Shown: one piece after another, positions 1 through 11,163 of the stretch
How positions within the stretch are numbered: position 1 is the first letter of the stretch
Layout of the letters: every line of letters begins with the position of its first letter
Source of the DNA: Amphimedon queenslandica
Lineage: Eukaryota > Porifera > Demospongiae > Haplosclerida > Niphatidae
DNA: 22,023 nt
NCBI RefSeq assembly: GCF_000090795.2
Contig: NW_003546759.1
Coordinates: forward strand, 1-22,023
Direction: 5' to 3'
Notes under the pieces: model-generated
The model's database searches: none
Told to the model about the DNA's origin: nothing
Seen by the model: only the letters and a program-made list of their open reading frames with translations
Position numbers and translations under genes: made by a program

Positions 1-3000
1 CTAAGAAGTAAATATCAATCCCACAATTCTTTATTAATGAAGTACATTCTGCCATTACTCTATGAGCAATATCAGATCTAAATGTACCTATTAATGATAC
101 AAATTCAGTGATTAGTGTGTTATTATGTTAATATCAACTATACCTTCTTCAGCCTGTCTCCTGGTTTGACTGATACTAGCAGTAGAGGAGCTTAAGCTAG
201 TACCTTGTACTGTTGAAGGAGGAGGAGGAGTAGTTCTCAGTGATCGATGAATGAATAATGTCTTAGGATCAGCTACTCCATCCAGTGGTACAGAGTAATG
301 TAGTGATGGTACAGCACCAGGTGAAGCATAGACTGAGATTAAGCAAATGGAAGGAAGAGGATAAGTAGCTTCACCAAACTTATCAACATCACAACGTAGA
401 AACTATTAATAAACATAATGCCAGAACATATTATGGGCCTCATTCCTTCTTAATTACTTTGCATGAGTCCATGTGAGGCTCAATACTCCATCCAGTGAAT
501 GGTTTCTTTTGAGGTGCATCAAATTTTAATTCAATATATCCATGATAATCTTTAAAACGAAATAGAATACTCTGCCCTCTTTCAGCATGAGGACAGTCTT
601 TTTTAATAAACTATAAACAAAGTCACTATAAGTACAAATATACATGTAAGCAAAGTTACCTCAAGCAGTGCACTTAAATCTTTTGCAGCAGCAAATGTCA
701 CCAAATCTTCAGCTCTTTTCTCTTCATAATAAACAAGTCCAGCATAAGCCATATTCTCCACTATACCAGTAGAAACCACTACATTGCCTATTCACAAAAG
801 TACAATAATTGATATTTACTGTTACTTACTATTAAAATCTGAACTACTGTCAGTACAAGGTATTGGAGCAGTTGCTTCTTCATGTTGTGGTTCTTCATGA
901 TCCTTTGACTCTTCTACTCTTTCATTATCTTGCTCTTCATTTCCTTCCTCATGAAATGGCTGACCTCCAGTCTCCCCCTCTTCCTCTACTCCTTCATTAC
1001 TAGTAGACTCTCCTATATAGTGGAATAGATTCAGTTCATTATACACTAGTACACTCACTGACGTATTACTGACCTTGTCCTCCACTGCTAACTCCTAATG
1101 AATTATGAGTATCATCAGAATCATTGGAATTATTATCTTCCACTTCCTCCTCAGTTTCCTCTCCTGCTTGCTCCTCCTCCTCTTCCTCTGACTCGTCTCC
1201 ATTAGTTGATGATTTGGGTAGAAGCTTCTCCCCAACAATAGCTACCAAACAGAACTCTTTACGTTGAATGGATCCATACCAACTATCAGCTTTAAACTCT
1301 CCTCCCTCAGTTATTGAGAAGTGGTAAGGAAGACTGGGTGTGCTCACGGGAGCTATGGCAAACTTTAAAAATTGTGTAAGACCTGGTCGTCCCTTCAGAT
1401 CAATGCAGTGCTCAATTTCTAGTCGCAATGGCTTGAGGAGAGGCTTGGATACTAAAACAGCATAAACAGCACTCACTAGTACTGTATTCTTTGGAAACAC
1501 AAACTCTCCTCCCAATAGAGCAACAACTGCTACCTCAACTGTATCGGTGAGTGATAAGGTATCTTCTTGTACTCCAATCCTTAGACCATATTTCTCCCAA
1601 TTAATTAGTTGAGGTTTCTCTCCTTGAATTAGAAACAGCTTCTTCTCTGCTACCTGTACATCACTCAGACAGTCCAAATTATCTATCAGTATAAGGAATA
1701 AGACACACAGTCAGTCAGTCACACAATAATACTCTTACCCATTGAAGGGATCAGGTAATTGAATTGTAGTCCAATGGAACTAGTCTCTTTGATGGATTGT
1801 TCCTCTAAGGATGTGACTCTCTCCTGTAGTTGTGACTTCTCCTTCATTAGTTTGGCTGTATGCAATTCATTATCAGACACTTTAGCTCTAAGGTCTACAA
1901 ATTAATAGAATATTAATAATAAATAATTATTCATTGATGATGAGAAAATAACCAGTAATGTTCTCTTTCTCCTTGACATATTGTTCCTCCATATCAGCTA
2001 GTTTGAGTTTCAGTTTCTCATAATCTTCTACATTAATAGAATATTCTCTCATCTAATATTATCTACTACACTAACCATTAATAATCTGTTTCTTTTCCTC
2101 TACTTGTGTCTTCTCTTTTAACATTTCAAGTATATATTCATTATCAGCAAATTTAGCTTTAAGCGTCTCATAGTTTTCTATTATTAAAAAGATAGGTTAT
2201 AATAATGAGACCATTTTTGTCACTTATATTGCACTGCATGTAGATTATTGCACACAAACATGCACATGTAAATATACTGTACATGCATGCATGTAGATTA
2301 CTTGACTGTTTGTGTAATTCTTGCCTCAATTGCTCATCTTCTAGGTTCTTTTGTTCAAGCTGTTTGTTACATAATTCAAGAGAATTACGCAAAGAGGCAT
2401 TATTCTTCTCTGCTTCCTGAAGAAGTGTGGTAACATCATTAAGTCGCTGAGAGAGTGCTTCAGAATGCTCCTCCTTCTCTTTTATTTCTCTTTGAGGCTG
2501 TTCCTGATAGAATTCTTTCTGTTTTTGTAATTGAAGACAATCTTGGAATATTTGAAGCTGTTTTTCTGTTCCTAAATTCTCCCAATCACTCAGTATCCTT
2601 CTTCTAAGTTGATCTTGATACTGGTCCAGAGGTATCTCACGGATAAACCAATCATTATCCTTTGCTATACAATACCACAAAAATAATAATAATTAATAAT
2701 TCTTTAACAACAAGAATGAAATATACAATGCATAATAATCCACTGTACATACTGAGTTCGATGACTGCTGTATCACTATAGTCACCTTCTCCACCAAAAA
2801 CAATCATCCATTTAGTGGTTGGTGTAACAGACCACACACAGAGAGAATGATGCCATCTTTCAGTGACACTGTTTGGGAGACCGACCTAAAAAACATAATT
2901 TATCACATAGTAAACGAACATTTATAACAGTGCACAAACTTAATGAGTAACATCATATAGTTGGAAAATTAGGCGGCACTAATTCTATGGTTGCAATGTA

Positions 3001-6000
3001 GCCATGTCATTAAGCTAGAGTATTTCAAAATAATAAAAGCAAAATGATGGATATTAATCATTTTATCATTAATCAGCTAATCACCAAACAGAACTCCACC
3101 AGCTATATACATGTACATGTATGTACATGTATACAGTACATCATACATGTACATGTACATGTATGTGCATTAGAATAAAAAATTCTCTTCTAGCATGTGC
3201 CTTGTATTATGATTCGACATACATGTACATGTACGTGTATAGTGCGTGTACCTCAGGACTGATTGGCCCAATTTTTGAGAAATTTTAAAAAATTATAAAA
3301 TCTAATATTTTGATAAAAATTAGTTCAAACTTTCTGTGCAAGCAGAAAAAATTATAAAAATGGTAAATTCTTTCCTTTTCATTTTTGATAAAATTTGGTT
3401 GAAATCCCAGTACCAGGGACTTTGGCCGCAAATTCAAAAGTTTGTAAAAAACCAAATTTGATCAGAATCAGCTCAAATTTCCTACATAACATAAAAACAT
3501 TAAAAAATCACAAAAAATCTAAATTCAATCAGAACTAGTTAGAATTTTCTAAATGACGTAAAAACATGTATATGTAAAAGAAAAAAAATTATAAAAAGTG
3601 TAAAATTTCTACTTTTTCATTTTGGCAGAATTTGCAAACCAAAGTCCCAATTTTTAAGCAACTTTAAAAATTTGTAAAGAAAATGAAATTTGATTGGAAC
3701 TATAAATGTACAGTACATGTATATTACTGTAATTTGCCTTTTTTTCGTACAAAAATTTTTCGTTTCAGAAAAATTCAAGTGGAAATATTTTCGTCTTCTC
3801 ATGGTGTACAAAAATTTTTACAGTATGAAAATTTAGCTTCTCTTGCATATACCTTGTCCTTTACCTACTGGTAACAAGGCCGCTATAGTAGTGTTTATAA
3901 TTCTTGAGATAAGAGATTCTTGACCTGGCTGTTCCCCGACATTACTAGTATACAGATAGTACTGGAGATGCGGCAATGACCAATTTACGGATAATAAACG
4001 GGAACATTAAATGGCTACTTTTGTCACATGGTTGACCGTTTTATTTTATAACTCAGTAGTGAAGCAACTGATTGAAGTACAGCAAGCACCAGTGGATAGA
4101 GCAAGGTTAGAGCTGCAAGAAGATACCTACTTATCAGCCCGTACCTTAGTCTTTCATTGATGAATTAGGTCACAAATTTTGGTTGCTCAAAAATTTTCGA
4201 TTGAAATATTTTCGTCATTTTAGGACCATACGAAAATATTTCCACAACGAAAAAAAGGCAAATTACGGTACATTACTAAGTTCACTATTAACATACAGAC
4301 AATTCTCATTGGCTAAAGACACAACTGTCACACAAATAAAACACACGATACAATGGACAAACTAACATGATTTAAACTGTTACTGTAGTTTCATTGAGTA
4401 CATCATGTACATGTACATTCACACTACATTTACCAAAATGTATTTAATACAATTCTTACTAATTCTTTCCATGTCCTTGTGTTTGTGTCCAGTAGCCAGA
4501 AATCCCTGATAAGATATCCACTTATCACGAATAAGTATGATCCAGAGTTAAAGGTGACAAGAGCACTGCAATGAGACTGTCTTCCCATAGGCCATTGTTC
4601 TGATGATCCAAGATTAGGTACTTCAGTCACTTCCTAATGCAAATAATATGTAAACTAAACTAGCATGTACATGAAATTTAACTACATGTACGTGTATAAT
4701 GTTTGTTATGAAAGTGCTATAAAATGCATATCAAAACAGGACCTCTATAGAATACATGTAGATACATGTGTACATTGTAAATTGTAGTGTAAATTCAATG
4801 AGTATTGTATTGGCCTTTATTCCAAGCCATGCCAGTCATCAATGATCACTAATGCCAAAATTGCTAATACCAAAATTTCGAAACTTGAATTCATAGAAAT
4901 GACACTTTTGTTTTGTTTCACATAATGCAATAGCCCAAAAATTGAAGATTGCAGCAATTACATGTACATGTATATCATATTAACTGCATTGTGACCAAAT
5001 ACAAAAGCACAGCTTACCACTGATGTTGTAGTAAAAGTGAAAGCATAAAGTTTTTTACTGGATCCATTAACAGAATCACCGCCAAACAGGAGGGCAGTGT
5101 CATCAGTTACTGAAGTTAAAGTGAAGGAATCAATGGGAGGTGGTCTGTCACCAGTAACTACTGGTGAGAGCCATTCACCTATAATTATACAATAAATTTA
5201 ATTCAATGAATATAGCTCAATATTTTTGTGGTTTGTGGTCTGAAATTTTTGATATCTACAAAAAAATTGTTCTTGATTAAACAACATGTGTCATTTAAGT
5301 TACAATAGCAACTGGTTGTTTTTGTGATCATTAACATTTTTTTCAAAATTATGAAATTTTGACAATGGACATTTAGAGCAATACGTGATAATTACATGTA
5401 TGTATGTATGTACATGTATATGCACCACTAACCTGATGAAACTTTGTAGTAATGAATCTCGCTACATCTGCGATCGCTTAGCACATCGTTAGTGTATTGT
5501 GCACCAGACTGTAAGGGAGTATTAATAGCAGATGATCTACGGCCTCCAATGACCACAAGATAATCTTCTCCATTCAGTCGTACGCCTATCATGCCACAAA
5601 ACCCCTTCATCATTGGGCCATGATTAGTTGCAGTCGGACAGAGTTCCTTCCAGGTGAAATTACTGACGTTAAACGAATACAAGCTATTATGAAAACAACC
5701 AGAATGTCCGCAATACCCCCCAAAGTAAAATATGTCATTCCCAATGGCGACAGACGAGTAACCAATGATGCCAAGTGGTGGGTCCCCATTTGTAGGTTTC
5801 TGCTCCCATCTGCCGGTTGGTAAGTGGTAAACCTCCATCATGGATGTCATTGCTTTTTTCTTTTCACTGCTGTGTAATTCAGGGAGATTAGGCTGGTCCC
5901 CACCCCACATGTACAAGAAGTCTCCAACCTTCACTGTCGAGTGGTGACATCTTTCTACTGGCTCGTAGTCTATGGAGAATAAAAGGTCAAAAATTCATAA

Positions 6001-6027
6001 AAGTAAGTCCTCACTATTTGCCGACAT
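1..6027 (-). CDS. Kelch propeller, coiled coil, ZU5-like protein (3' end outside window)
   Basis: I assembled 15 GT-AG exons with consistent phase: 6027-6015, 5969-5433, 5178-5018, 4633-4460, 2885-2753, 2664-2302, 2177-2076, 2027-1953, 1894-1739, 1682-1074, 1012-830, 787-660, 610-458, 402-144 and 87-1. About 1044 residues are visible and the frame is still open at the left edge. Residues 1-339 form a Kelch head with six GG-type blade motifs (MWGG, YFGG, VIGG, LFGG, VISG, VFGG). Residues 345-570 are charged coiled coil. Residues 580-720 resemble ZU5 (KYGLRIGV, then VSAVYAVLVS and LRLEIEHC). An acidic linker spans 735-835, followed by a globular region I cannot classify. No signal peptide or membrane segment is seen, so a cytosolic scaffold or signalling role is inferred. 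The 13-nt first exon was chosen because its phase, and a first exon of identical length, recur in the divergent paralog. Exon 1 and the 45-nt first intron are the least certain parts. Confidence 0.8.
1074..1682 (-). other. ZU5-like domain exon with acidic tail
   Basis: This 609-nt exon of the Kelch-ZU5 gene carries a complete ZU5-like fold. It shows a W-x-KYGLRI opening strand, a V-x-E-x-x-L turn, a TVLVSAVYAV strand and a KPLRLEIEHC strand, ending near EFCLVAIVGE. ZU5 domains occur in ankyrins, UNC5, PIDD and ZO-1, where they bind partners or a following UPA domain. After the domain the protein becomes very acidic, with runs of Glu and Asp and a Ser/Asn-rich end. The fold assignment comes from motif reading only. 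The following exons (830-1012, 660-787, 458-610, 144-402) may form a UPA-like partner, but this is unproven. Confidence 0.6.
3240..3680 (-). repeat. Degenerate AT-rich dispersed repeat, copy 1
   Basis: Repeated phrases of the type TCAGAATCAGCTCAAATTT followed by CATAAAAACAT occur several times. The same phrases occur near 11320-11720 on this strand, and as reverse complements near 13745-13870 and 18790-19140. No protein-coding capacity is visible. It is probably an old non-autonomous transposable-element family or decayed satellite. Confidence 0.5.
3725..4270. mobile_element. MITE-like element, 546 bp, TA-flanked
   Basis: The left end reads TA-CTGTAATTTGCCTTTTTTT and the right end, reverse complemented, reads TA-CCGTAATTTGCCTTTTTT, giving terminal inverted repeats of more than 20 bp. 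Inner portions also pair imperfectly around the GGAAATATTTTCGT phrases. A TA target site and the lack of a transposase ORF suggest a non-autonomous Tc1/mariner-type element. It lies in an intron of the Kelch-ZU5 gene. Confidence 0.6.
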
Positions 6028-6291
6028 TTTTTATTTTCTATTTTTTTTCTGAGACTGAGATAATCACGTGATTACATGCCCAGCTGACCGGTCGGGCTGA
6101 GCATGCATAGTATCTATCCATAGATAATATCTATCCATGGATAATATCTATCCATAGATAATATCTATGGGCTGAGCTAGCTCTAGCTGAGCTAGATAGT
6201 GAGCTCACAAGGGGCTAGTCTACAATAGTCTACAAGGGGCTGCTCCCCTGTTGCCCAGTGTACGGTCACTAGGGCCCTAGGCCCATTGGCA
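6028..6291. promoter_or_regulatory. Shared divergent promoter of the Kelch gene pair
   Basis: Only about 264 bp separate the two inferred start codons. Inside are an E-box-like CACGTG core (6066-6071), an ATTGG (inverted CCAAT) close to the plus-strand ATG, and a 17-bp tandem repeat with GATA-type cores. No clear TATA box was identified. Control of both genes from this segment follows from the spacing but is not shown. Confidence 0.55.
6112..6170. repeat. 17-bp tandem repeat with GATA cores, 3.5 copies
   Basis: The unit ATCTATCCATAGATAAT repeats at 6112-6128, 6129-6145 (one change, giving GGATAA) and 6146-6162, with a partial copy at 6163-6170. Each unit is nearly self-complementary and carries an AGATAA or GGATAA core that could bind GATA-family factors. 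It sits at the centre of the divergent promoter. Confidence 0.75.
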
Positions 6292-9200
6292 ATGGCGTCT
6301 GAAGGTAAGCCCAGATTTTACCATTCCAGCTCGCATTCCAGTGATCATGCACTGCCAATCTATTGCTTTAGATAAACCAAATGAAAGAATGTATCACCGC
6401 ACCGCATCAGTAGGTGATTCACTGTATGTGTGGGCTGGTTATCAGGCTGGTTTACCTGGAGTACATGATAATACAAAGAAGAGAAGGATCACTAGTAATA
6501 TACAACACCTTTCTCCTTCAACTGGTCAATGGATCGCTAGAGATACTACTGGTACTCCTCCATTAGGAGTGAGAGCATACTGCTGTATTGCAATAAATGA
6601 TCAATTGTATTATTTCGGGGGATGGTGTGGCCATGACAACTGCTATCACAACAGTGTGTCACAACTGGATACCGTTAGTCTTCAATGGAGGGAATTAGAG
6701 CCAACTAATGCAACTAGACCAGTTATGCGGAGAGCTAATGGTGGAATGATATCGTTTGAACATGATGGAGTACATCATTTACTAATGATAGGAGGAACAG
6801 GATCTAAACCAGCTGTAAAACTACAGGATTATAAATATATCAAGTTACGTAATGGAAACTGGTCTACTAATGAGCACTCAATGTATAATATATCATCAAG
6901 TAAAATTTCATTATTGTTTGAAATTATATTTTAATTTTTAATTCAGGAAAATGGAGTAATCCTTCAGTCATTGGTCAGTGTATACCACCTTCTTCATTCT
7001 TTGTCATTGAAAGTATTGAAAACACTAAGGCTGTTCTGTTTGGTGGAATGGAGATTGATGATGATAAGAAGACTCCTACTAGCAATATTTATATATTAGA
7101 GATATCAATCAGCACTGTGGTATGTAATTTGCATCATGAAATTTGCATGTACTGAATGTATGTACGCATACATTTTTGTGTTTTTAAAGTCAATTTTATT
7201 TATTAGTCCTGGCAGTGTATAAAGAAACCTAAAGGAATGGACCAATGGCCTATGCGTAGATACTGGCATGCAGGTGCTATTATTATGACTGGATCAGACT
7301 GTCCTATGCTAGTGATAAGTGGTGGGTGGGATATAAACAATGATATCTTAAATGATTGTTGGGTCTTTAACATCACTCAACATTCCTGGATTAAGGTATG
7401 CACATGTACACGTATAAATTATAAAATTTATTTCTAACAGTTAGATGTACCTCACTCTGTTAGTAAGAGATTCGCTCATTCTCTCTCAGTGTTCATTATG
7501 AGTCCTCATTGTGTTTGCATGATAACTGTTGGAGGAGGAGATTATAATGGACCTGTCGCTGATCCTAACATTGTTATGTTAAATAAACTAGGTCAGTGTT
7601 GTACATATATTTTTATAACGTACCGGTATTCTTTAGAATAGAATTATAGATATTTATGTGCAGATATTACACATGTATTGAAATTTTTGTGTACTTGTAT
7701 ATTTAAAAACAGATCATTGTATGTACTTGTATGCATTAGCAAATTTTCTTCTATGAACAATGTACATTTACTTTTTGCGTACCAAATTTGTCCATATTTT
7801 GGTGATTTTTTATCTATATTATTTTTTTATTCAAATGTTGAATATTGAAAGGCTAATGTCTTCATCACCTTTCTTGATACTGTTTTTGTCTGCTATAGCT
7901 AGAAGGACTAGAAAAACCCCCAATACAGATACATAAAAATCATGTCCTCTACTTATTGTGGTTTTTATGTATGTACTTCTTTGTACTGGAAGACCTGTTT
8001 CATGTAAATACTTGTGTATTGTGTATACATGTGCATTATCTCTATTTATGTGATATTTTTATAAATTTTATAATGGTGTATTATCCATTTGCAAAAACTG
8101 ATTTTGTAAAATTATTATTATTGTTATTATCAAAATTTTGTAGAAAATTGCAAAAGTAGAAATTTGGGTCATTTTAAATTACAAATAAAACAATAATACA
8201 TTAGCAGCTACTTCAAAATTGCATTGAATAAAAATTTTTGTAAATGTGTTACGAATTCTATTAAATCTATTATGCCACTAGATTTTTACTATGCCAATAG
8301 ATATTTTTTAATCCACTCCTGCATGCATGTCTATTGTATAATTATCAGTATTTTATGTGCAAGTTATTATCCCTAATATGATTTTTCAATGTCCATTCTC
8401 AGTTTTCAACAGAAATGGACAGTGGACAGTAGGTGATATGAGTAATGAGGAATATCAGCAGCAACTACAGACAGAGAAAAGAATACAAGTTTTTATGTTG
8501 AGCCTTGAAGAGAAGGAGAAAAAGTTACAAGACATGGAAAGGAAAGAAGCAGAAAAAGAGCGTGAAATAAGACGGTATTGTCTTCAGTTACAGTCAAAGG
8601 AAAGCGAGAAACAGGAAGCATTGCAGGAAAAAGACAGGGAGCATCAGGTGGTACTACAGAAGAAGGATAGGGAGCTACAGGAGAAGGATAGGCAGCTACA
8701 GAAGAAGGATAGGGAGCTACAGAAGAAGGATAGGCAGCTACAGGAGAAGGATAGGGAGCTACAGGAGAAGGATAGGGAGCTACAGGAGAAGGATAGCGAG
8801 CTACAGGAGAAGGAGCTACAGGAGAAGGATAGGGAGCTATACAGGAGAAGGAGCTACATCATGCAGGAGAAGGATAGGGAGTTACAGGAGAAGGAGCTAC
8901 AGAAGAAAGATAGGGAGCTATGGGTGAAGGATAGGGAGCTACAGGTGAAGGATAAGGAGCTACAGGAGAAGGATAGGGAGTTATGTCAGTCTCAAGAGGC
9001 AGTTCGTAGGTACCAGCAACAAGCACTTACTGATGATCACTGGGTTATTGATAAAGATGAAGTGACTTTGACAAAGGAGGAGTTAGGAAGAGGGTCTTAT
9101 GCTGTCGTTACAGTTGGTATCTTTAGAGGTTTAAGAGTAGCTGTCAAGTCACTTCATACTGTCGTCATCTCAGATTATAATCAAGATCTTTTGTTCAAAG

Positions 9201-9793
9201 AAATGAGTATAGTATCACGAGTACGTCATCCTAACCTGGTCCAGTTTATTGGTGCAACTAAAGTGGGTAATCCTCTCATCTTGACCGAGCTGATGAGCAC
9301 TAGTCTTAGTCATGAGTTGAACCGATTAACCAAACAACAGATTCTGAGTATTGCTCAAGATGTAGCTTTAGGCCTCAACTACCTTCACCTGTTTAAGCCT
9401 CAGCCTATTATTCACAGAGATGTCAGTAGTCCTAATGTATTATTAAAGCCTTGCACTGGACCTGCTGGATATGAAGCTAAAGTAGCAGATTATTGTACAG
9501 CTAAATTGCAACAAGGCACTAGTACTGTAGGCAATCAAGCATATGCTGCACCAGAAGCTCGTGATCCTGATCGACACAGTCCAGCAATGGATGTCTACAG
9601 TTACTCTGTTCTCCTTATAGAAATGAATTTATGTTGTCAACCAGGTATGACAATAGTAGAGAGAGCACGGCAATCTGGTAAAGTCTCCTGGTCTGATATG
9701 AAATCTCTTATACAAAGAGGACTTAAAGCTAATCCTAGAGAACGTCATAATATGGCTCAAGTAATAGAGTCATTGAAATTTATGCACATTTAG
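6292..9793 (+). CDS. Kelch propeller, repetitive coiled coil, TKL-like protein kinase
   Basis: Six GT-AG exons keep frame: 6292-6304, 6372-6899, 6947-7119, 7207-7395, 7441-7591 and 8403-9793, giving 814 aa. Residues 1-351 form a Kelch head (blade motifs VWAG, YFGG, MIGG, LFGG, ISGG, VGGG) paralogous to the minus-strand neighbour, with matching exon phases. Residues 366-560 are coiled coil, largely heptads of the LQEKDRE type. Residues 570-814 are a kinase domain: glycine loop GRGSYAVV at 580, VAVK lysine 600, helix-C Glu 618, HRDVSSPN with Asp 691 and Asn 696, DYC in place of DFG at 714-716, and APE at 734-736. All core catalytic residues are present, so activity is plausible. HRDVSSPN suggests a TKL-like kinase, but Ser/Thr versus Tyr specificity cannot be settled here. 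No membrane segment is seen. Confidence 0.85.
7592..8402 (+). other. Intron between Kelch head and kinase exon
   Basis: This 811-nt intron is AT-rich with T-rich runs and short simple repeats. It has a GTCAGT donor and a TTCTCAG acceptor. The acceptor at 8401-8402 was chosen because it alone supplies the two bases needed to keep phase. The open frame at 7956-8159 has no recognisable protein features and is not called. Confidence 0.7.
8640..8985 (+). repeat. In-frame 21-bp coding minisatellite (heptad array)
   Basis: Units close to GATAGGGAGCTACAGGAGAA repeat about fifteen times, each encoding one coiled-coil heptad of the DRELQEK type. Some units are shortened by an in-frame loss of GATAGG-type codons. 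At 8840-8863 two insertions of 2 and 7 nt leave five codons read out of the repeat frame and then restore it. Copy number is probably variable between individuals. Confidence 0.85.
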
Positions 9794-10374
9794 TTAATGT
9801 ACTTTCCTGCTTTTTGTTTATGTAGCCTGTGATTGAATGATTATACTGTTTTGACTAATTGTTTTTCCTGTGTATTTTTGTGGTAAATTCTTTCACATGT
9901 CAATCCAAACTACAAATTCTTGGTATTGTGATTGCATGTAATAACATCATAGTATTTGAGCTACTTTTAATGTTCTGTATGGTATACTATATTTTACTAT
10001 AATAATGATTATTTCTATTATTGAACTTTTGTAATTCTATTATGATGCTATTGGTGCCCATGCATTGCTGGAGATTAATGTTTGGTGGTATCTGTTGTTT
10101 TTTCAATGCCAATTAGCTATAGGTGTAAGAGTTGAAGATGAAACTATTCCTAACTTCCTTATATGTAATATATCAGTACGTCAATGTGTATAGTGATTAT
10201 AATAATCAACTGTCTTTAATAATAATCACTGCATGCCTATCATTGCTATGTATTCGACACAGTTCACACAAAGGGTCAAGTTACAATTAAGTAATAAATC
10301 TTTCCAGTTAATAAGTGTAGTACAAATAGTAACACACAATAAGATCCTGATAATAACACTAAAAAAGCAATGAA
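9794..10374. other. 3' flank and intergenic region, no gene seen
   Basis: AT-rich sequence follows the kinase stop codon. An AATAAA near 10292 could serve a long 3' UTR, but that is uncertain. I see no coding features or RNA genes. Confidence 0.4.
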
Positions 10375-10497
10375 TTAGGATTTATTGTCCAGATTTTTCT
10401 CTTTCAGTTTCAATTCCATCAATGAAGTAGCATGCTCCTCTTCACATAGAGAATGTTCAATTTGAAACCAGAAATGGTCTCTTTGTTCCTTATTTTT
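10375..10497 (-). CDS. Possible orphan terminal exon or decayed coding remnant
   Basis: On the minus strand an AG acceptor (10499-10498) is followed by 40 codons and a TAA. The peptide is charged and helix-like, running from KNKEQRDHFWFQIEH to LKLKEKNLDNKS. Directly upstream another frame reads TLEKIIKDVNRKIRNKE and joins smoothly to it, so the segment may instead be a frameshifted remnant of a coiled-coil protein. I do not recognise a family, and no convincing upstream exon chain was found in 10500-10680. Confidence 0.25.
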   Translation of the reverse strand, partial: KNKEQRDHFWFQIEHSLCEEEHATSLMELKLKEKNLDNKS

Positions 10498-11163
10498 CTA
10501 TTGACATCCTTAATTATTTTCTCAAGAGTTAAAATAAGTGCTGGAGGTCAATCAATACCTCCTATTGTAATAATAGAGACGTTTTAAAATTTATAGATAA
10601 CTTAAGGGATAACTTGCTGGTTCAGATTCAGACATGATGATTCCGGTCTAGGTCAGAAGGTGCATCAATTAGAAATCACACGATTGTCTATGTCACCCCT
10701 AGTATGATGTACATAGGGACCTACATGTATGTACAAGCTGGTGTCACTTCTGATTCAGCAATCTACATGTAATACAATAATGCAATATAAAGGGTAATTT
10801 TCGGATGTTTTATTCTCATGGTTTTGTGGTAAACTGGTATAGGACATACCAGGGAGAGAAAACAAATTAAACAGTTCTGGTACATCTGAGTTTTATAAAG
10901 GAAACTGTTAGCAAGAGTGAACTAATATACTTATATATAAAGCTCATGTTGTTCTAAACATCAAAACTGACAAGAACTTAATAAACTCATAACTCAAAAA
11001 GGACCATTATATATCGTACATGTACATATATGCATTATCATATTTGCTCAATTTAAATGCCAGGTAATTTGACAATTTTTATTAAACAACAATGTAGAAA
11101 AATCAGAAAATCAATCACAATATAGAAAAATCAGAAAATCAATCAACACAACAATCAGAAGTA
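10498..11163. other. Intergenic spacer, no clear gene
   Basis: AT-rich spacer with short simple motifs, including ACATGTACAT-type palindromes near 11018. A short direct repeat of an AATCAGAAAATCAATCA phrase occurs at 11099-11145. No confident coding region or RNA gene is visible. Confidence 0.4.

Larger units (their letters stand above)
2886..4459 (-). other. Large repeat-filled intron of the Kelch-ZU5 gene
   Basis: This is the 1574-nt intron between the fourth and fifth Kelch exons. It holds palindromic ACATGTACATG clusters (3107-3165, 3220-3235), a degenerate AT-rich repeat (about 3240-3680) and a TA-flanked MITE-like element (3725-4270). Small open frames here (3617-3811, 3683-3874, 4183-4365) lie inside these repeats and are not genes. 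Confidence 0.7.

Noticed and set aside
1300..1325. An H-F-S tripeptide in the ZU5-like domain, as at ZU5/FIIND autoproteolysis sites
   Set aside because: It lies in the loop before EGGEF, about 20 residues upstream of the last strand (EFCLVAIVGE) where the canonical HFS would align, so autoproteolysis is not supported.
5620..5823. Plus-strand open frame of 67 codons
   Set aside because: It is antisense to a Kelch exon whose protein features are strong.
8640..8985. CRISPR-like regular repeats
   Set aside because: The 21-bp units are contiguous without spacers and encode coiled-coil heptads in a eukaryotic gene.
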